Source: Massiliimalia sp050943535
GTDB lineage: Bacteria; Bacillota; Clostridia; Oscillospirales; Ruminococcaceae
Length of the DNA: 64,000 nucleotides
Direction of reading: 5' to 3'
NCBI GenBank assembly: GCA_050943535.1
Contig: JBMNPJ010000013.1
Coordinates: forward strand, 1-64,000
The notes under the pieces were generated by a model. It had not been told where the DNA came from. It did no database searches and saw only the letters and a list, made by a program, of their open reading frames with translations. A program made the translations under genes and the position numbers. Within the stretch, counting starts at the first letter, position 1. Every line of letters begins with the position of its first letter. Positions 1-8,540 of this stretch are shown here, piece by piece.

Positions 1-48
1 CCACCTGCGGTGGGGCAATGACGCTTCGCTCGTACCCTGTCAGTTTAA
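1..48. repeat. Family A interspersed repeat, left arm (copy A1)
   Basis: This opens with the small palindrome CCACCTGCGGTGG, followed by GGGCAATGACGCTTCGCTCGT and a CTGTCAG end. The reverse complement of this arm recurs at about 3745-3793, and related arms recur at least eight more times in the window. The copy may continue to the left of the window edge. Confidence 0.8.
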
Positions 49-90
49 AAAATCGCTGCACCTTTTCTGTAATTCCTCTCAAACGAAACG

Positions 91-134
91 AAAATCCCGT
101 CCTAAGAGATTGGTTCTTCTTAGGGCGGGATTTT
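91..134 (-). terminator. Terminator of the esterase gene
   Basis: An imperfect 17-bp stem (AAAATCCCG.CCTAAGA against its complement) with a short loop lies just past the stop codon of the minus-strand esterase and ends in a T-run on the minus strand. Confidence 0.7.
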
Positions 135-152
135 AATATTCCGCAATTTATC

Positions 153-1262
153 TTACAGTGCCCGTACATCTTTGGCAATCTGGTTAATCAAATCCTCTGC
201 TTGAGGCAGAACACCCAGTTTATCCAAAAAGGCATGGTCTACTCCCCGGTACCGTATAATCCGAGTATCTACTCCTGCTTCCAGCAAAAGTTTTCCGTAA
301 TATTCTCCCTGAATTCGCAGTCCGTCAAACTCCGCTACTGCAATCAGCGCCTTGCACAGTCCTGCATGATTTTCCGCACACATAGGGCTTATATAGGGTT
401 CACAGATACTTTCTCCGTGCTGAAGATAATACGCTTCCACAGTATTTTCCGGCTTAGGCTGATCCTCCGGCAAAGGACGCCCCAGACAGAGTCCGGGCTC
501 AATGTAAGGCCGCTGTTCTTCATCCATTTCATACTCATCCAGACGCCATTCATACCCGGATACCGCAGCATCTCCCATCAGTACCGCCGGATAAATCAGC
601 GCCTGATATTTGAGCATATGGGTTCCCTGATCCCGGTCTCTTAATGCACACACAGCCGTCAGGTTCCCTCCGGCACTGTCGCCGCCCATACCCAGTTTTT
701 CCCGGTCTACGCCAAATTCTTCCGCATGTTCGTAAATATATTCCAAAACATGAAAACAGTCATTCATTCCGTTGGGGAACGGTTTTTCCGGCGCCAGAGA
801 ATAGTCGATGTTGAACACCACACAGTCCGCCCGTTCTGCCAAAAGACGGCAGGGATTTTCTACTGCAAACACGCTTCCTCCCATCCAGCCGCCGCCGTGC
901 AGGTAAATAAATCCAGGACGTCCGGTTTTGCCAAATGGTTTTCTGGGATAGTACACCCAAATTCCCACTGTATTTCCTTCAAACTCGCAGGAAATGTATC
1001 GGGTGTACAACTCGACGGTATTCAAATTCAAATTAGGGAATCCCATTCTATTGCGCTGTTCTTCCACAGTCAGTGGCGCTTCATCAGGATGTTCCGCAAA
1101 CCACTGAGCAGCCTGCTTGATCAGTTCCAAATCCCTGGGATCCATGCAGCCAGGTCTTGGCTCATCCGGAATCGGTTTGATCTCCACCGGAACTCCATGG
1201 ACAGATTCTGTCACTGCCCCCTGCTCCATCGCTTCAATGATCTTTTCTTCATAACGTCTCAT
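153..1262 (-). CDS. Alpha/beta hydrolase, HSL-type esterase
   Basis: A 369-aa cytoplasmic hydrolase of the hormone-sensitive-lipase family, expected to cleave short-chain esters. The oxyanion-hole motif HGGGW lies near residue 122 and the nucleophile elbow GDSAGG near residue 194. The triad is completed by an Asp in the AEFDGLR segment and the His of VDHAF near the C terminus. The roughly 110-residue N-terminal extension before HGGGW is usual for the family's cap region. There is no signal peptide. It stands alone between repeat copy A1 and the two-component genes and has its own terminator. The natural substrate cannot be told from sequence. Confidence 0.88.
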   Translation of the reverse strand: MRRYEEKIIEAMEQGAVTESVHGVPVEIKPIPDEPRPGCMDPRDLELIKQAAQWFAEHPDEAPLTVEEQRNRMGFPNLNLNTVELYTRYISCEFEGNTVGIWVYYPRKPFGKTGRPGFIYLHGGGWMGGSVFAVENPCRLLAERADCVVFNIDYSLAPEKPFPNGMNDCFHVLEYIYEHAEEFGVDREKLGMGGDSAGGNLTAVCALRDRDQGTHMLKYQALIYPAVLMGDAAVSGYEWRLDEYEMDEEQRPYIEPGLCLGRPLPEDQPKPENTVEAYYLQHGESICEPYISPMCAENHAGLCKALIAVAEFDGLRIQGEYYGKLLLEAGVDTRIIRYRGVDHAFLDKLGVLPQAEDLINQIAKDVRAL

Positions 1263-1301
1263 TGCATCATACCATCCTTCCCCTATTTTTGATCCATTCT
1301 A

Positions 1302-2774
1302 TTAAGACAAATTCCCCTTGTCAGATTCACTGTGGGAATCCGCCTTTTTTACCTGAAACCAGAAGGTGCTTCCTTTGCCCACTGTACTGTTCACCCCAAA
1401 CTGGAACTGATGAGCGGTCAAAATCGCCTTGACAATGGAAAGACCCAGCCCGGTTCCCATGCCCTTTCGGTCATTCTTTTTATAAGGCTTATAGTATCGG
1501 TCCCAGATTAACGGCATATCTTCCGGCTTAATTCCGTTTCCGGTATCGCTTACCTTCACAGTAGCCCACTGGTCGCCGTCCTCCAAAGAAACCATTACCC
1601 GCTTATCCGCACCGGTGTGGTTGGTGGCGTTATTGACAATGTTATAAATTACCTGCTCTATTTTCACTTCATCTGCATACACCATCAAGTGTTCCGGCGC
1701 CTGCAAAGAAAACTGAAACTGTTCATTGGTGGCCAACAGGTCGTACCGTTTCATAATATCCCGCAATTTTTGTCCCAGGTCAAATTCCCGGTACTGCAGC
1801 TGAAGCTGCCCTGTCTGCAGCTTGGACAAATCCAAAATATCATTGGCTAAGGTATTCAGCCGGTCACTTTCCTGGATAATCACATCCAGCTGCTGATTCC
1901 GTTTCTCAGGATTATCTCCGGTCAAATCCTTAATGGTTTCGGCATAACCTTTAATCATAGTTAAAGGTGTCCGGAAATCATGGGACACATTTGCCACCAG
2001 CTCCCGCTGGAGGGTGTTTACCTTGTTGATTTCCCGAACCATTTGATTAAAGTTCTGTGACAGCTTTCCGATTTCATCCTTGGAATTTACATGAACTTTC
2101 ACCGTAAGATCCCCTGCTGCCACCTGTTTTGCCGCATCAGAAATTTTTAAAATTGGTTTTGTCAAAGATCTTGCCAACAAAAACGCGATTCCTGTAGCCA
2201 GTCCAATGAGCACTACAGAAAGAATAATCAGCTGTTTTTGAATGGTACTCACCGCTTCTTTTACAGGAGCCAAAGCGGATTCTACCATAACTAAATAAGG
2301 GTTGCCCTCATATTCCTGATAGGTAGCCCCTACATAAAATCGGTCGCCGTATACAGACACAATATTGTCCTGCAAAAAATATTCCTCTCCGCTTTCCAGC
2401 ATGTTGAGGATAATCTGCCGGCGGAGATTAAAGTTGTACCGCAGAATACTGTTTTCCCCTTCTACGCCGCCTTTCCAGTAAAGGTACCCGCTGGGTGTAA
2501 TCACTTCAATGTAATAGTTTTTGCGAAACGCCATAGGATTTAACGCTTCTGCCAAGGCGTTTTCTTCGCTGAGCCCAATTTCATTGACTGTCTGTACAAC
2601 CGTTTTGGTATCCTTTAAAATTTCATTTTTCTTTTCTACCAAATAAAACCGGTCCAAAAAAACCACCTGGAAAAACCACATGGAAATGAGCACCAAAGCG
2701 GTTACCCCCAAAATTGCACCCCATATTTTCAGACGAATTCCGGATGGGGGGTTTTTACGTATCATATTCCTCAT
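1302..2774 (-). CDS. Two-component sensor histidine kinase
   Basis: A membrane histidine kinase of about 490 aa. TM1 lies at residues 15-40, an extracellular sensor of about 150 residues follows, and TM2 is near residue 190. HAMP comes next, then the HisKA H-box NVSHDFRTPL with the phosphoacceptor His. The ATPase domain shows an N box (NIVNNATNH), G1 (DTGNGI) and G2 (GTGLGLSI). It overlaps the 3' end of the upstream OmpR-type regulator, so the two are co-transcribed and probably coupled. The longest reading uses TTG at 2789; ATG at 2774 or 2765 are better starts, both inside the regulator's last codons. The signal sensed is unknown; the overall form is PhoR/ResE-like. Confidence 0.9.
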   Translation of the reverse strand: MRNMIRKNPPSGIRLKIWGAILGVTALVLISMWFFQVVFLDRFYLVEKKNEILKDTKTVVQTVNEIGLSEENALAEALNPMAFRKNYYIEVITPSGYLYWKGGVEGENSILRYNFNLRRQIILNMLESGEEYFLQDNIVSVYGDRFYVGATYQEYEGNPYLVMVESALAPVKEAVSTIQKQLIILSVVLIGLATGIAFLLARSLTKPILKISDAAKQVAAGDLTVKVHVNSKDEIGKLSQNFNQMVREINKVNTLQRELVANVSHDFRTPLTMIKGYAETIKDLTGDNPEKRNQQLDVIIQESDRLNTLANDILDLSKLQTGQLQLQYREFDLGQKLRDIMKRYDLLATNEQFQFSLQAPEHLMVYADEVKIEQVIYNIVNNATNHTGADKRVMVSLEDGDQWATVKVSDTGNGIKPEDMPLIWDRYYKPYKKNDRKGMGTGLGLSIVKAILTAHQFQFGVNSTVGKGSTFWFQVKKADSHSESDKGNLS

Positions 2775-3438
2775 ACTTATAACCAACACCCCAGACTGTT
2801 TTAATCAGATCCCGGTATTCGCCCAGATTGCTTCGAAGCATTTTAATATGGGTATCCACCGTACGGGTATCCCCGAAAAAGTCATATCCCCAAATTTTAT
2901 TTAAAATGGTATCACGGGTAATGACCTTGCCCTTATTTTGGATAAAATAGCTGAGCAGTTCAAATTCTTTCGGGGTCATGGTTACTTTTTCTCCGTCAAT
3001 CTTCACTTCATAAGAAGATGGATTTACTTCCAATCCCTGGAAATGATAAATATCCGCTTCCGGTTCTGGCTGATTTTTTTCTACTCGTTTTAAAATCGCC
3101 TTGATTCGGGACATCAGTTCCCGAGGACTGAATGGTTTTACCACATAGTCGTCAGCCCCTAAATCAAATCCAAAGATCTTATCGTATTCTTCCCCTTTGG
3201 CGGTAAGCAAAATAACCGGAACATCAGAAAATTCTCTGATTTTTCGCAAAGCGGTAATGCCGTCACAGTTTGGCATCATCACATCCATCAAAACCAAAGC
3301 AATATCCTGTTCCTTTACCTTATCAATCGCCTGGGCACCATCGCCGGCTTCTTCAAATTCAAAGCCTTCAAATTCCAGATACTGACGAATAATATCACGG
3401 ATCCCCGCTTCGTCATCCACAACTAAAATTTTCTGCAT
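2755..3438 (-). CDS. OmpR-family response regulator
   Basis: A 227-aa DNA-binding regulator. The receiver domain (residues 1-115) has the acidic pair DDE near the N terminus, the phosphoacceptor Asp in LVLMDVMMP, the Thr of LLTAKG and the Lys of VVKPFSP. The C-terminal winged helix (about 130-225) carries the usual TPKEFELLSYF and TRDTILNKIWGY segments and ends in VGYKYE. It is the first gene of the pair with the histidine kinase. Family knowledge says phosphorylation by that kinase drives dimer binding to direct repeats; targets are not visible here. Confidence 0.95.
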   Translation of the reverse strand: MQKILVVDDEAGIRDIIRQYLEFEGFEFEEAGDGAQAIDKVKEQDIALVLMDVMMPNCDGITALRKIREFSDVPVILLTAKGEEYDKIFGFDLGADDYVVKPFSPRELMSRIKAILKRVEKNQPEPEADIYHFQGLEVNPSSYEVKIDGEKVTMTPKEFELLSYFIQNKGKVITRDTILNKIWGYDFFGDTRTVDTHIKMLRSNLGEYRDLIKTVWGVGYKYEEYDT

Positions 3439-3639
3439 AAAACTTCCCTCCTGCTTTTGCGAAAGAGTTTCATCAGCAGTCCTGCCGATGTCCGCCCTAT
3501 TCGAGAATTTTCAAAACACCGCACCGAAACCCAATGGCATCCAATGGGTGTCTGATCCGCTCATATGGTTTTTTCACAGTTTACCACACAGATGTGTGCT
3601 GCATGTGATAATTTTATGACCCCAATTTATCGACCGGCT

Positions 3640-3793
3640 TTTAGCCAATGCCGGGCTATGCCCGGGACGAACCGGCGAAGCGCCGGTGCAAGCCGCCTAC
3701 GGCGCACACTTTGTTGGTAAAGCGAAAATATACAATGATTTTCTCTCAGCTGACAGAGTACGAGCGTAGCGTCATTGCCCCACCGCAGGTGGC
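3640..3793. repeat. Family A interspersed repeat (copy A2), abuts rsmI stop codon
   Basis: This fills most of the 354-bp gap before rsmI. It has a hairpin module (GCCGGGCTATGCCCGG), a second hairpin (CCGGCGAAGCGCCGG), the interior conserved segment around GATTTTCTCTCAGCTGACAG, and the right arm GAGCGTAGCGTCATTGCCCC ending in CCACCGCAGGTGG. The right arm ends at the first base of the rsmI stop codon on the minus strand. The rest of the gap, 3439-3639, shows only the AT-rich upstream region of the regulator gene. Confidence 0.8.
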
Positions 3794-4614
3794 TAAATCA
3801 GGTTTTTATAAATATCTGATTTAGAAAAATCTGTTTGTTTGGCAATCTTTTTGGCAGCTTCGGTGGCTTTTTCCCCTTGTTCTACCAGTGCTTTTGCCAT
3901 GGCGACTGCATCTTCCAGCGTAATTTCTGCCGCTTCTTCCTCCGGTTTTCCTTCGATCACCAGAACAAATTCCCCTTTGGGCTTGTTTTGGGTGTAATAG
4001 TCCACCGCTTCATCAAAGGTCATCCGAACTACTTCTTCGTAAATTTTGGTGATTTCCCGGCATAGAGAAATTCTCCGTTCTCCCCCAAACACCTGCCGCA
4101 TGTCTTCCAACGTAGACAGCAGCTTATGAGGCGCTTCGTAGAACACCATGGTGCGCTTTTCTTCCCGGACACTGTTCAGGTGTTCCATTCGGCTTTTGTT
4201 GGCTGTACTCAAAAAACCTTCAAAGGTAAACCGGGAGGTAGAAAGCCCGCTGACTGCCAGTGCAGAAATGACAGCACTGGGTCCCGGAATCACCCGCACC
4301 GGAATGGATGCCGCAGCACACAGTTTTACTAAATCCTCTCCCGGGTCAGAGATACAGGGCATACCTGCATCGGATACCACTGCACAGGTTTCTCCTGCCA
4401 GAATCCGTTCCACAATCTGTTCTCCCCGCTGGCGAAGATTGTGCTCATAATAGCTGACCAATGGCTTTTTAATATCAAAATGATTGAGCAGCTTTAAAGT
4501 TACCCGGGTATCTTCTGCTGCAATAAAATCCACAGAACGCAGGGTTTCTACTGCCCGGGGACTAAAGTCCTGCAAATTTCCAATGGGCGTTCCCACTACA
4601 TACAATACTGACAC
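3793..4614 (-). CDS. rsmI: 16S rRNA (cytidine(1402)-2'-O)-methyltransferase
   Basis: A 273-aa SAM-dependent enzyme that 2'-O-methylates C1402 in the decoding centre of 16S rRNA. Family signatures are VVGTPIGNLQDFSPRA at the N terminus, the AEDTR motif, SDAGMPCISDPG, and GPSAVISALAVSGL, followed by FEGFL. Length matches the family. It is the last gene of a tight minus-strand run (methyltransferase, acetyltransferase, rsmI; gaps of 1-3 bp), so it is translated from an operon message. Its stop codon touches a family A repeat arm. Confidence 0.95.
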   Translation of the reverse strand: MSVLYVVGTPIGNLQDFSPRAVETLRSVDFIAAEDTRVTLKLLNHFDIKKPLVSYYEHNLRQRGEQIVERILAGETCAVVSDAGMPCISDPGEDLVKLCAAASIPVRVIPGPSAVISALAVSGLSTSRFTFEGFLSTANKSRMEHLNSVREEKRTMVFYEAPHKLLSTLEDMRQVFGGERRISLCREITKIYEEVVRMTFDEAVDYYTQNKPKGEFVLVIEGKPEEEAAEITLEDAVAMAKALVEQGEKATEAAKKIAKQTDFSKSDIYKNLI

Positions 4615-4617
4615 CGT

Positions 4618-5409
4618 TTATTTCTCCTCTCCTGATTTGGGAATGGAATACGCCCGGTATTCTCCCTTCAGTTCATATCCTAATTTTTCTGCCAGTCTGA
4701 CAGAATAAAGGTTTGCCGCATCCCAGTAAGGAGTCCATCCCCGTTCCAGACAGGCTAAAATCAGTTTTGCCCCGCAAATGGTTCCCAGACCCTGATGGCG
4801 GAAGTCTTCCCGAACCCCTATTTCAATTTCCAGTCCGTTTCGACACACAGAATAGGAGGAGGCCCCTCCAATAACCTGATGATCCAACAAAATGACAAAT
4901 CCCAATCCATTTTCCTGAAATTCTTTCCAGGTAGGGAAATTGCTGCAAAAATCCCGGCTCCAGTCTTGTTCCTGTACTTGGTGATACCGTTTGGAATCGA
5001 TCTGCCGAAGCTCCATAAACGCCGGCAAAGATCCGGTAAACCGCTCCAGCTTTGCCCGTGAAAAAGCGGCGGGCTGATTCATGGCATAACGGGAAATCGG
5101 TCTTGCCGTTTCTCCCCATTGGGCTTCAATCAGCTGGTTCCACGCTTCGCTGTCGCCTATGGCAATATAACTGCCATGACAATCCGGTGCCGGATTGGCC
5201 ACCAGTTCTGCCGCACCCGGCGCTTGTGCATCTCCTGCAAAAAAGCAAAAATCCCCCAGACAAATCTGTCCGCACCGGGGATGTTCCCCGTCTCCAAAGG
5301 CGGTTCCCATTATTCCGTCCAGCCAGGAAGTAATAATGCTGTCAGTTCCGTTTGCAAAAATCTGTTTCATTTCCGGCAGGCTTGTCTGCCAATCCAATGC
5401 TGTAATCAT
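4618..5409 (-). CDS. GNAT-family N-acetyltransferase
   Basis: A 263-aa protein with a C-terminal GNAT domain (about residues 140-255). The acetyl-CoA-binding motif A is IGVREDFRHQGLGT, followed by ACLERGWTPYWDAAN. The N-terminal 130 residues have no motif I recognise and resemble the two-domain GNAT proteins often called GCN5-related. It is in the same operon as trmN6-like and rsmI with 1-3 bp spacing. The acceptor substrate is unknown. Confidence 0.85.
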   Translation of the reverse strand: MITALDWQTSLPEMKQIFANGTDSIITSWLDGIMGTAFGDGEHPRCGQICLGDFCFFAGDAQAPGAAELVANPAPDCHGSYIAIGDSEAWNQLIEAQWGETARPISRYAMNQPAAFSRAKLERFTGSLPAFMELRQIDSKRYHQVQEQDWSRDFCSNFPTWKEFQENGLGFVILLDHQVIGGASSYSVCRNGLEIEIGVREDFRHQGLGTICGAKLILACLERGWTPYWDAANLYSVRLAEKLGYELKGEYRAYSIPKSGEEK

Positions 5410-5410
5410 G

Positions 5411-6136
5411 TTATTCCCCCCAATGATATACGGCTTTCATTTCCTGGGAAAACTCGGTGCCGCCCGGTTCATATACCCACAAGGTTGGTTCCACATTTAA
5501 AAATGGTTTTCCGCCCTTTTTACCTTCTACCAAAAACAGCCAGGGAGCTTCTCCTGCATGTTTTGCCACAAACCGCAAACGCTTTGGCTCCAAATCTGCT
5601 GCACGCATGGCGCACAGCACATCCGCTAACCGTTCCGGACGCTGGCAGATGCATGCCTTTCCTCCATACTTTAACAGGCGGGACGCTGTTTTGCACACAT
5701 CCTCAATGGTGCAAAGCACCTCATGCCGGGCAATCCGTTCCGCAGTCAGTTCGCTGAGAATTCCTGCATGATTGGCTTTATAGGGAGGATTACAGGTCAC
5801 TACATCCAAGCTGCCAGCGGGAATCTGTGACAGAGCTTTTAAATCCTCACAAATGGGAATAATATGATCCATCTGATTTTTTTCCAAAGAAATTTTCAGC
5901 TGCTCAATGGCCTGAGGCTGAATATCCACCCCATAAATTTTTTGCGGGGAGGCAATTTTAGTTAAAATCAGTGGGATAATCCCACACCCGGTTCCCAGAT
6001 CACATACCACATCTTTTCGGCGCACCTGGGCAAAATCCGCCAGCAAAAACGCATCGGTTCCAAATTTATGCTCCGGTGTAACACAAACACCGATTTTATC
6101 GTTTAAATATTCAAATTCATAGGAAAAATCCATCAT
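5411..6136 (-). CDS. tRNA1(Val) (adenine(37)-N6)-methyltransferase-like protein
   Basis: A 241-aa class I SAM-dependent methyltransferase of the TrmN6/YfiC type. Motif I is DLGTGCGIIPLIL, the acidic residue after beta-2 sits in YGVDIQ, and the catalytic NPPY motif appears as VTCNPPYK. The NPPY motif marks N6-adenine or N5-glutamine methylation; the overall form and length fit the tRNA A37 enzyme, but the exact target is inferred. It is the first gene of the minus-strand operon leading into the acetyltransferase and rsmI. Confidence 0.85.
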   Translation of the reverse strand: MMDFSYEFEYLNDKIGVCVTPEHKFGTDAFLLADFAQVRRKDVVCDLGTGCGIIPLILTKIASPQKIYGVDIQPQAIEQLKISLEKNQMDHIIPICEDLKALSQIPAGSLDVVTCNPPYKANHAGILSELTAERIARHEVLCTIEDVCKTASRLLKYGGKACICQRPERLADVLCAMRAADLEPKRLRFVAKHAGEAPWLFLVEGKKGGKPFLNVEPTLWVYEPGGTEFSQEMKAVYHWGE

Positions 6137-6273
6137 GTTTTTACTCCATCCTGCTTCAAAACCTATCTGAAATCCTGTTTTGTTTCAAACAGCCTCAATA
6201 TCATCAGCCCTTATCTTTATGGATATTTTACCACATTCCATTTTTTCCGTAAAGAAATTCTTACAGAAAAAAA

Positions 6274-6450
6274 TGACCGGACAATGTCCGGTCACCTGCG
6301 ATGGGGCAAGACGCTTCGCTCGTACTCTATTAGGAAAACGGAAGTATCAAGTGATTTTCTATCAGCTGATAGAATACGAGTGTAGCCTCTTCGGGTTCAG
6401 CGCCGTGAAGCCCTGGCGAGCGTAGCGCCTTTGCCCGTCTCCAGGTAGTG
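6274..6450. repeat. Family A interspersed repeat (copy A3)
   Basis: This fills the 326-bp gap 6137-6462. It starts with the perfect palindrome TGACCGGACAATGTCCGGTCA, runs into CACCTGCGATGGGGCAAGACG, then the interior segment TTTTCTATCAGCTGATAGAA, then a CTCTTCGGG module and an altered right end. It follows the general order of the other copies but with a different hairpin cap. Confidence 0.75.
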
Positions 6451-6462
6451 TGAACCCTTAAT

Positions 6463-7002
6463 TTACTCATTTTTCCAATCAGAAGAAACGTCCTGTTCTG
6501 TAGCCGGCTTCTGGGTCAGTTTTTTTCCAGCAGAAGACAGAGCATCGGTCCAATGATCCCCTGCACGGGTCTGATTGTCATCAATCCGAATCATTGGATT
6601 TTTGATTAACAGCATCCGCTGAAACCGCTCCCGGTCTTCCGGTGCAATCAAAAGCCGCTTTCTTTTGTCATGCTCCCACCACTGAAAATCCAGCCGCTGC
6701 AGAGAAAATCCAATGGAAGCAGTCATATCATCAGTCTTGACTGCCTGAATAATCACCGGATAGGGAATGTGCCAGGTAAAAAAAATCCCGGATCGAATGA
6801 CCAGCTCCCGTTCTTCCAGAATATATTCGGTACGCAGATACATGGGCGTGAAAAACAGCAAAAATAGCCCCACAAGCGTTCCGATCACCCCGTAAAACAA
6901 ACTTTGCGAAAACCACGCCAGATACAGCATCAATCCGCATTCCAGCAATAAAATCAGCATCATCAAATGTGCCCAGTGGTCAACTTTTCCTTTAAATTTC
7001 AT
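6463..7002 (-). CDS. PH-domain membrane protein (bacterial PH type)
   Basis: A 179-aa protein with two adjacent N-terminal membrane segments (about residues 10-30 and 35-55) followed by a bacterial pleckstrin-homology-like region (about 58-135: EYILEERELVIRSGIFFTW and the GFSLQRLDFQWW strand pair). The C-terminal 40 residues are polar. The start ATG overlaps the stop of the upstream VTT-domain gene by 4 bp, so the two are translationally coupled and may act on the same membrane process. No enzyme motif is present. Confidence 0.75.
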   Translation of the reverse strand: MKFKGKVDHWAHLMMLILLLECGLMLYLAWFSQSLFYGVIGTLVGLFLLFFTPMYLRTEYILEERELVIRSGIFFTWHIPYPVIIQAVKTDDMTASIGFSLQRLDFQWWEHDKRKRLLIAPEDRERFQRMLLIKNPMIRIDDNQTRAGDHWTDALSSAGKKLTQKPATEQDVSSDWKNE

Positions 7003-7718
7003 ACGGTCCCACCTTTTTTTCGGATATGTGCTTTATGAAGCGCCTGTACAATTTTTTCGTTGAAAAAAATTCCTGCGATTCCTAAAAGGCCGGTAACCAC
7101 AAACACAAGCAGGGTAACTTCAAACCGCCCTTGCTGAATGGTAGCACCTGCATAGGTAGATGATACGATAGAGGGAATCCTTGCCAGCGCAGACAACACC
7201 AAAAAATGAGACGCTTTCATGGAAGTCAAAGGAACCACATAGGTCAGCAAATCTTTGGGGGTTCCCGGAATAAAAAATAATAAAAATACAATCAGATTCC
7301 GCTTATGGGGATCCTGCAAAAATTTAAACTGATTGAGTTTTTCTTTGGAAATTTTATCTTCTACAAATCCCCGTCCCAGCTTGCGGACAGTAAAGAATAC
7401 CAGACAGCTGCTGAGCAGCACGCCCACCGTACACACTACATATCCCCAAAAGGTTCCATATAAAATGCCGGCCGCAACCTCAACCATCTCCCCAGGAATC
7501 ACTGCAACCACTACCTGTAAGATCTGCAGTCCCAAAAGTGCAAATACACCTAAAGCACCCTTGGACTGCACCCATTGAATCAGCTGTTCCCGGCTTTCCT
7601 CCACCAGCATTTCTTTCACAAAAGGAATCAGGCAGACTGTAATAATACAAAGGGCTGCAATAATTCCAATCAAAGCAATAAATTTTCGCCGATCCTTTTT
7701 TTCTTTTTGACTGTCCAC
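6999..7718 (-). CDS. TVP38/TMEM64 (VTT/DedA-like) membrane protein
   Basis: A 239-aa polytopic protein with about six hydrophobic segments. The VTT core has the EMVEVAAGILYG re-entrant segment and the second re-entrant motif FFIPGTPKDLLTYV, including the conserved P-G-T-P-K-D run. Family members act in lipid scrambling or small-molecule transport; the substrate here is unknown. It is the first gene of a two-gene unit with the PH-domain protein. Confidence 0.88.
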   Translation of the reverse strand: MDSQKEKKDRRKFIALIGIIAALCIITVCLIPFVKEMLVEESREQLIQWVQSKGALGVFALLGLQILQVVVAVIPGEMVEVAAGILYGTFWGYVVCTVGVLLSSCLVFFTVRKLGRGFVEDKISKEKLNQFKFLQDPHKRNLIVFLLFFIPGTPKDLLTYVVPLTSMKASHFLVLSALARIPSIVSSTYAGATIQQGRFEVTLLVFVVTGLLGIAGIFFNEKIVQALHKAHIRKKGGTV

Positions 7719-7930
7719 CTTGTTCCCCTCACTTTACCATTTCGCGATTAATTAGCTTTAGTATAGCACACTTTCCCCTGTGCCGCATGACAAAAACATA
7801 AAAAATAAATTAACTTTTCCTTGAGATTTTTTGATGAGTTCCCTTTTTTCATCCATTATCGGTCTCCCATTTCTGACAAATGCTAAAACTTTTTAAAAGT
7901 TTTTCTGCAAAATTACTGGGAATTTTTTCT

Positions 7931-7970
7931 TTAGTTATTGACAACTAACTTTAATTAGTGTATACTAACT
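7931..7970 (+). promoter_or_regulatory. feo promoter with overlapping operator half-sites
   Basis: TTGACA (7938-7943) and TATACT (7961-7966) are 17 bp apart. Four half-sites overlap them: TTAGT 7931-7935, ACTAA 7944-7948, TTAGT 7955-7959 and ACTAA 7964-7968. They form inverted pairs with 8-, 6- and 4-bp spacers. This arrangement fits repression by a metal-responsive DtxR/MntR-type protein; that assignment is inference. The rest of the 7719-8028 gap is AT-rich with nothing further seen. Confidence 0.75.
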
Positions 7971-8028
7971 ATCGAAAACAAATCTATCACAGATTGTAAA
8001 TCCAATTGATGAGGAAAGGGGCTTATGA

Positions 8029-8244
8029 ATGATGCCATTGACCATGATGCAGGCCGGAGAGTCCACCATGATCCGCAAAATCAGCGGCAGCCAGGAGACC
8101 CGGCGTTTTCTGGAAAACCTTGGATTTTTGGCGGGAACCCACATTACAATTTTATCCACCATCGGGGGAAATGTAATTGTACATATTAAAGATTCCCGCA
8201 TTGCAATTAATCAGGATATGGCCAAACATATTATGGTGCAATAA
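8029..8244 (+). CDS. feoA: FeoA-domain protein (first copy)
   Basis: A 71-aa SH3-like FeoA protein. The family pattern is clear: MIRKISG near residue 14, the FLENLGFLAGTHITIL core, then GGNVIVHIKDSRIAINQDMAKHIMV. FeoA proteins bind FeoB and are needed for ferrous iron uptake. The Shine-Dalgarno GAGGAAAGGGG lies about 7 bp before the ATG. It is the first gene of feoA-feoA-feoB and sits directly behind the feo promoter. It differs in sequence from the second copy, so the two are not a recent duplication. Confidence 0.92.
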   Translation: MMPLTMMQAGESTMIRKISGSQETRRFLENLGFLAGTHITILSTIGGNVIVHIKDSRIAINQDMAKHIMVQ

Positions 8245-8283
8245 AACACCCTATCCAATTCAAGTCAGAAAGGAGACTGAAAG

Positions 8284-8502
8284 ATGACATTAGGCGAAGC
8301 AGCTGTAGGCAGCACCGTTACGGTAACAAAGATTGATGGAGAAGGGGCGTATAAACGCCGTATTATGGATATGGGAATCACCAAAGGAACCCAATTGTAT
8401 ATCCGAAAAGTAGCACCTCTAGGCGATCCTGTAGAGATTACCGTCCGGGGATATGAACTTTCTGTCCGCAAACAGGACGCCCAGTGCGTTCAGGTAAAAT
8501 AA
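8284..8502 (+). CDS. feoA: FeoA-domain protein (second copy)
   Basis: A 72-aa FeoA protein that starts MTLGEAAVGSTVTVTKI and contains RRIMDMGITKGTQLYI and the closing VRGYELSVRK..A segment typical of the family. The AAGGAGACTGAAAG leader gives a good ribosome site. It lies 39 bp after the first feoA and 38 bp before feoB. Clostridia often carry two separate FeoA proteins with one FeoB; the division of labour is not known from sequence. Confidence 0.93.
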   Translation: MTLGEAAVGSTVTVTKIDGEGAYKRRIMDMGITKGTQLYIRKVAPLGDPVEITVRGYELSVRKQDAQCVQVK

Positions 8503-8540
8503 CGCATTTTAGCTGAGTTGATTAAAGGAGGAAACAATCC

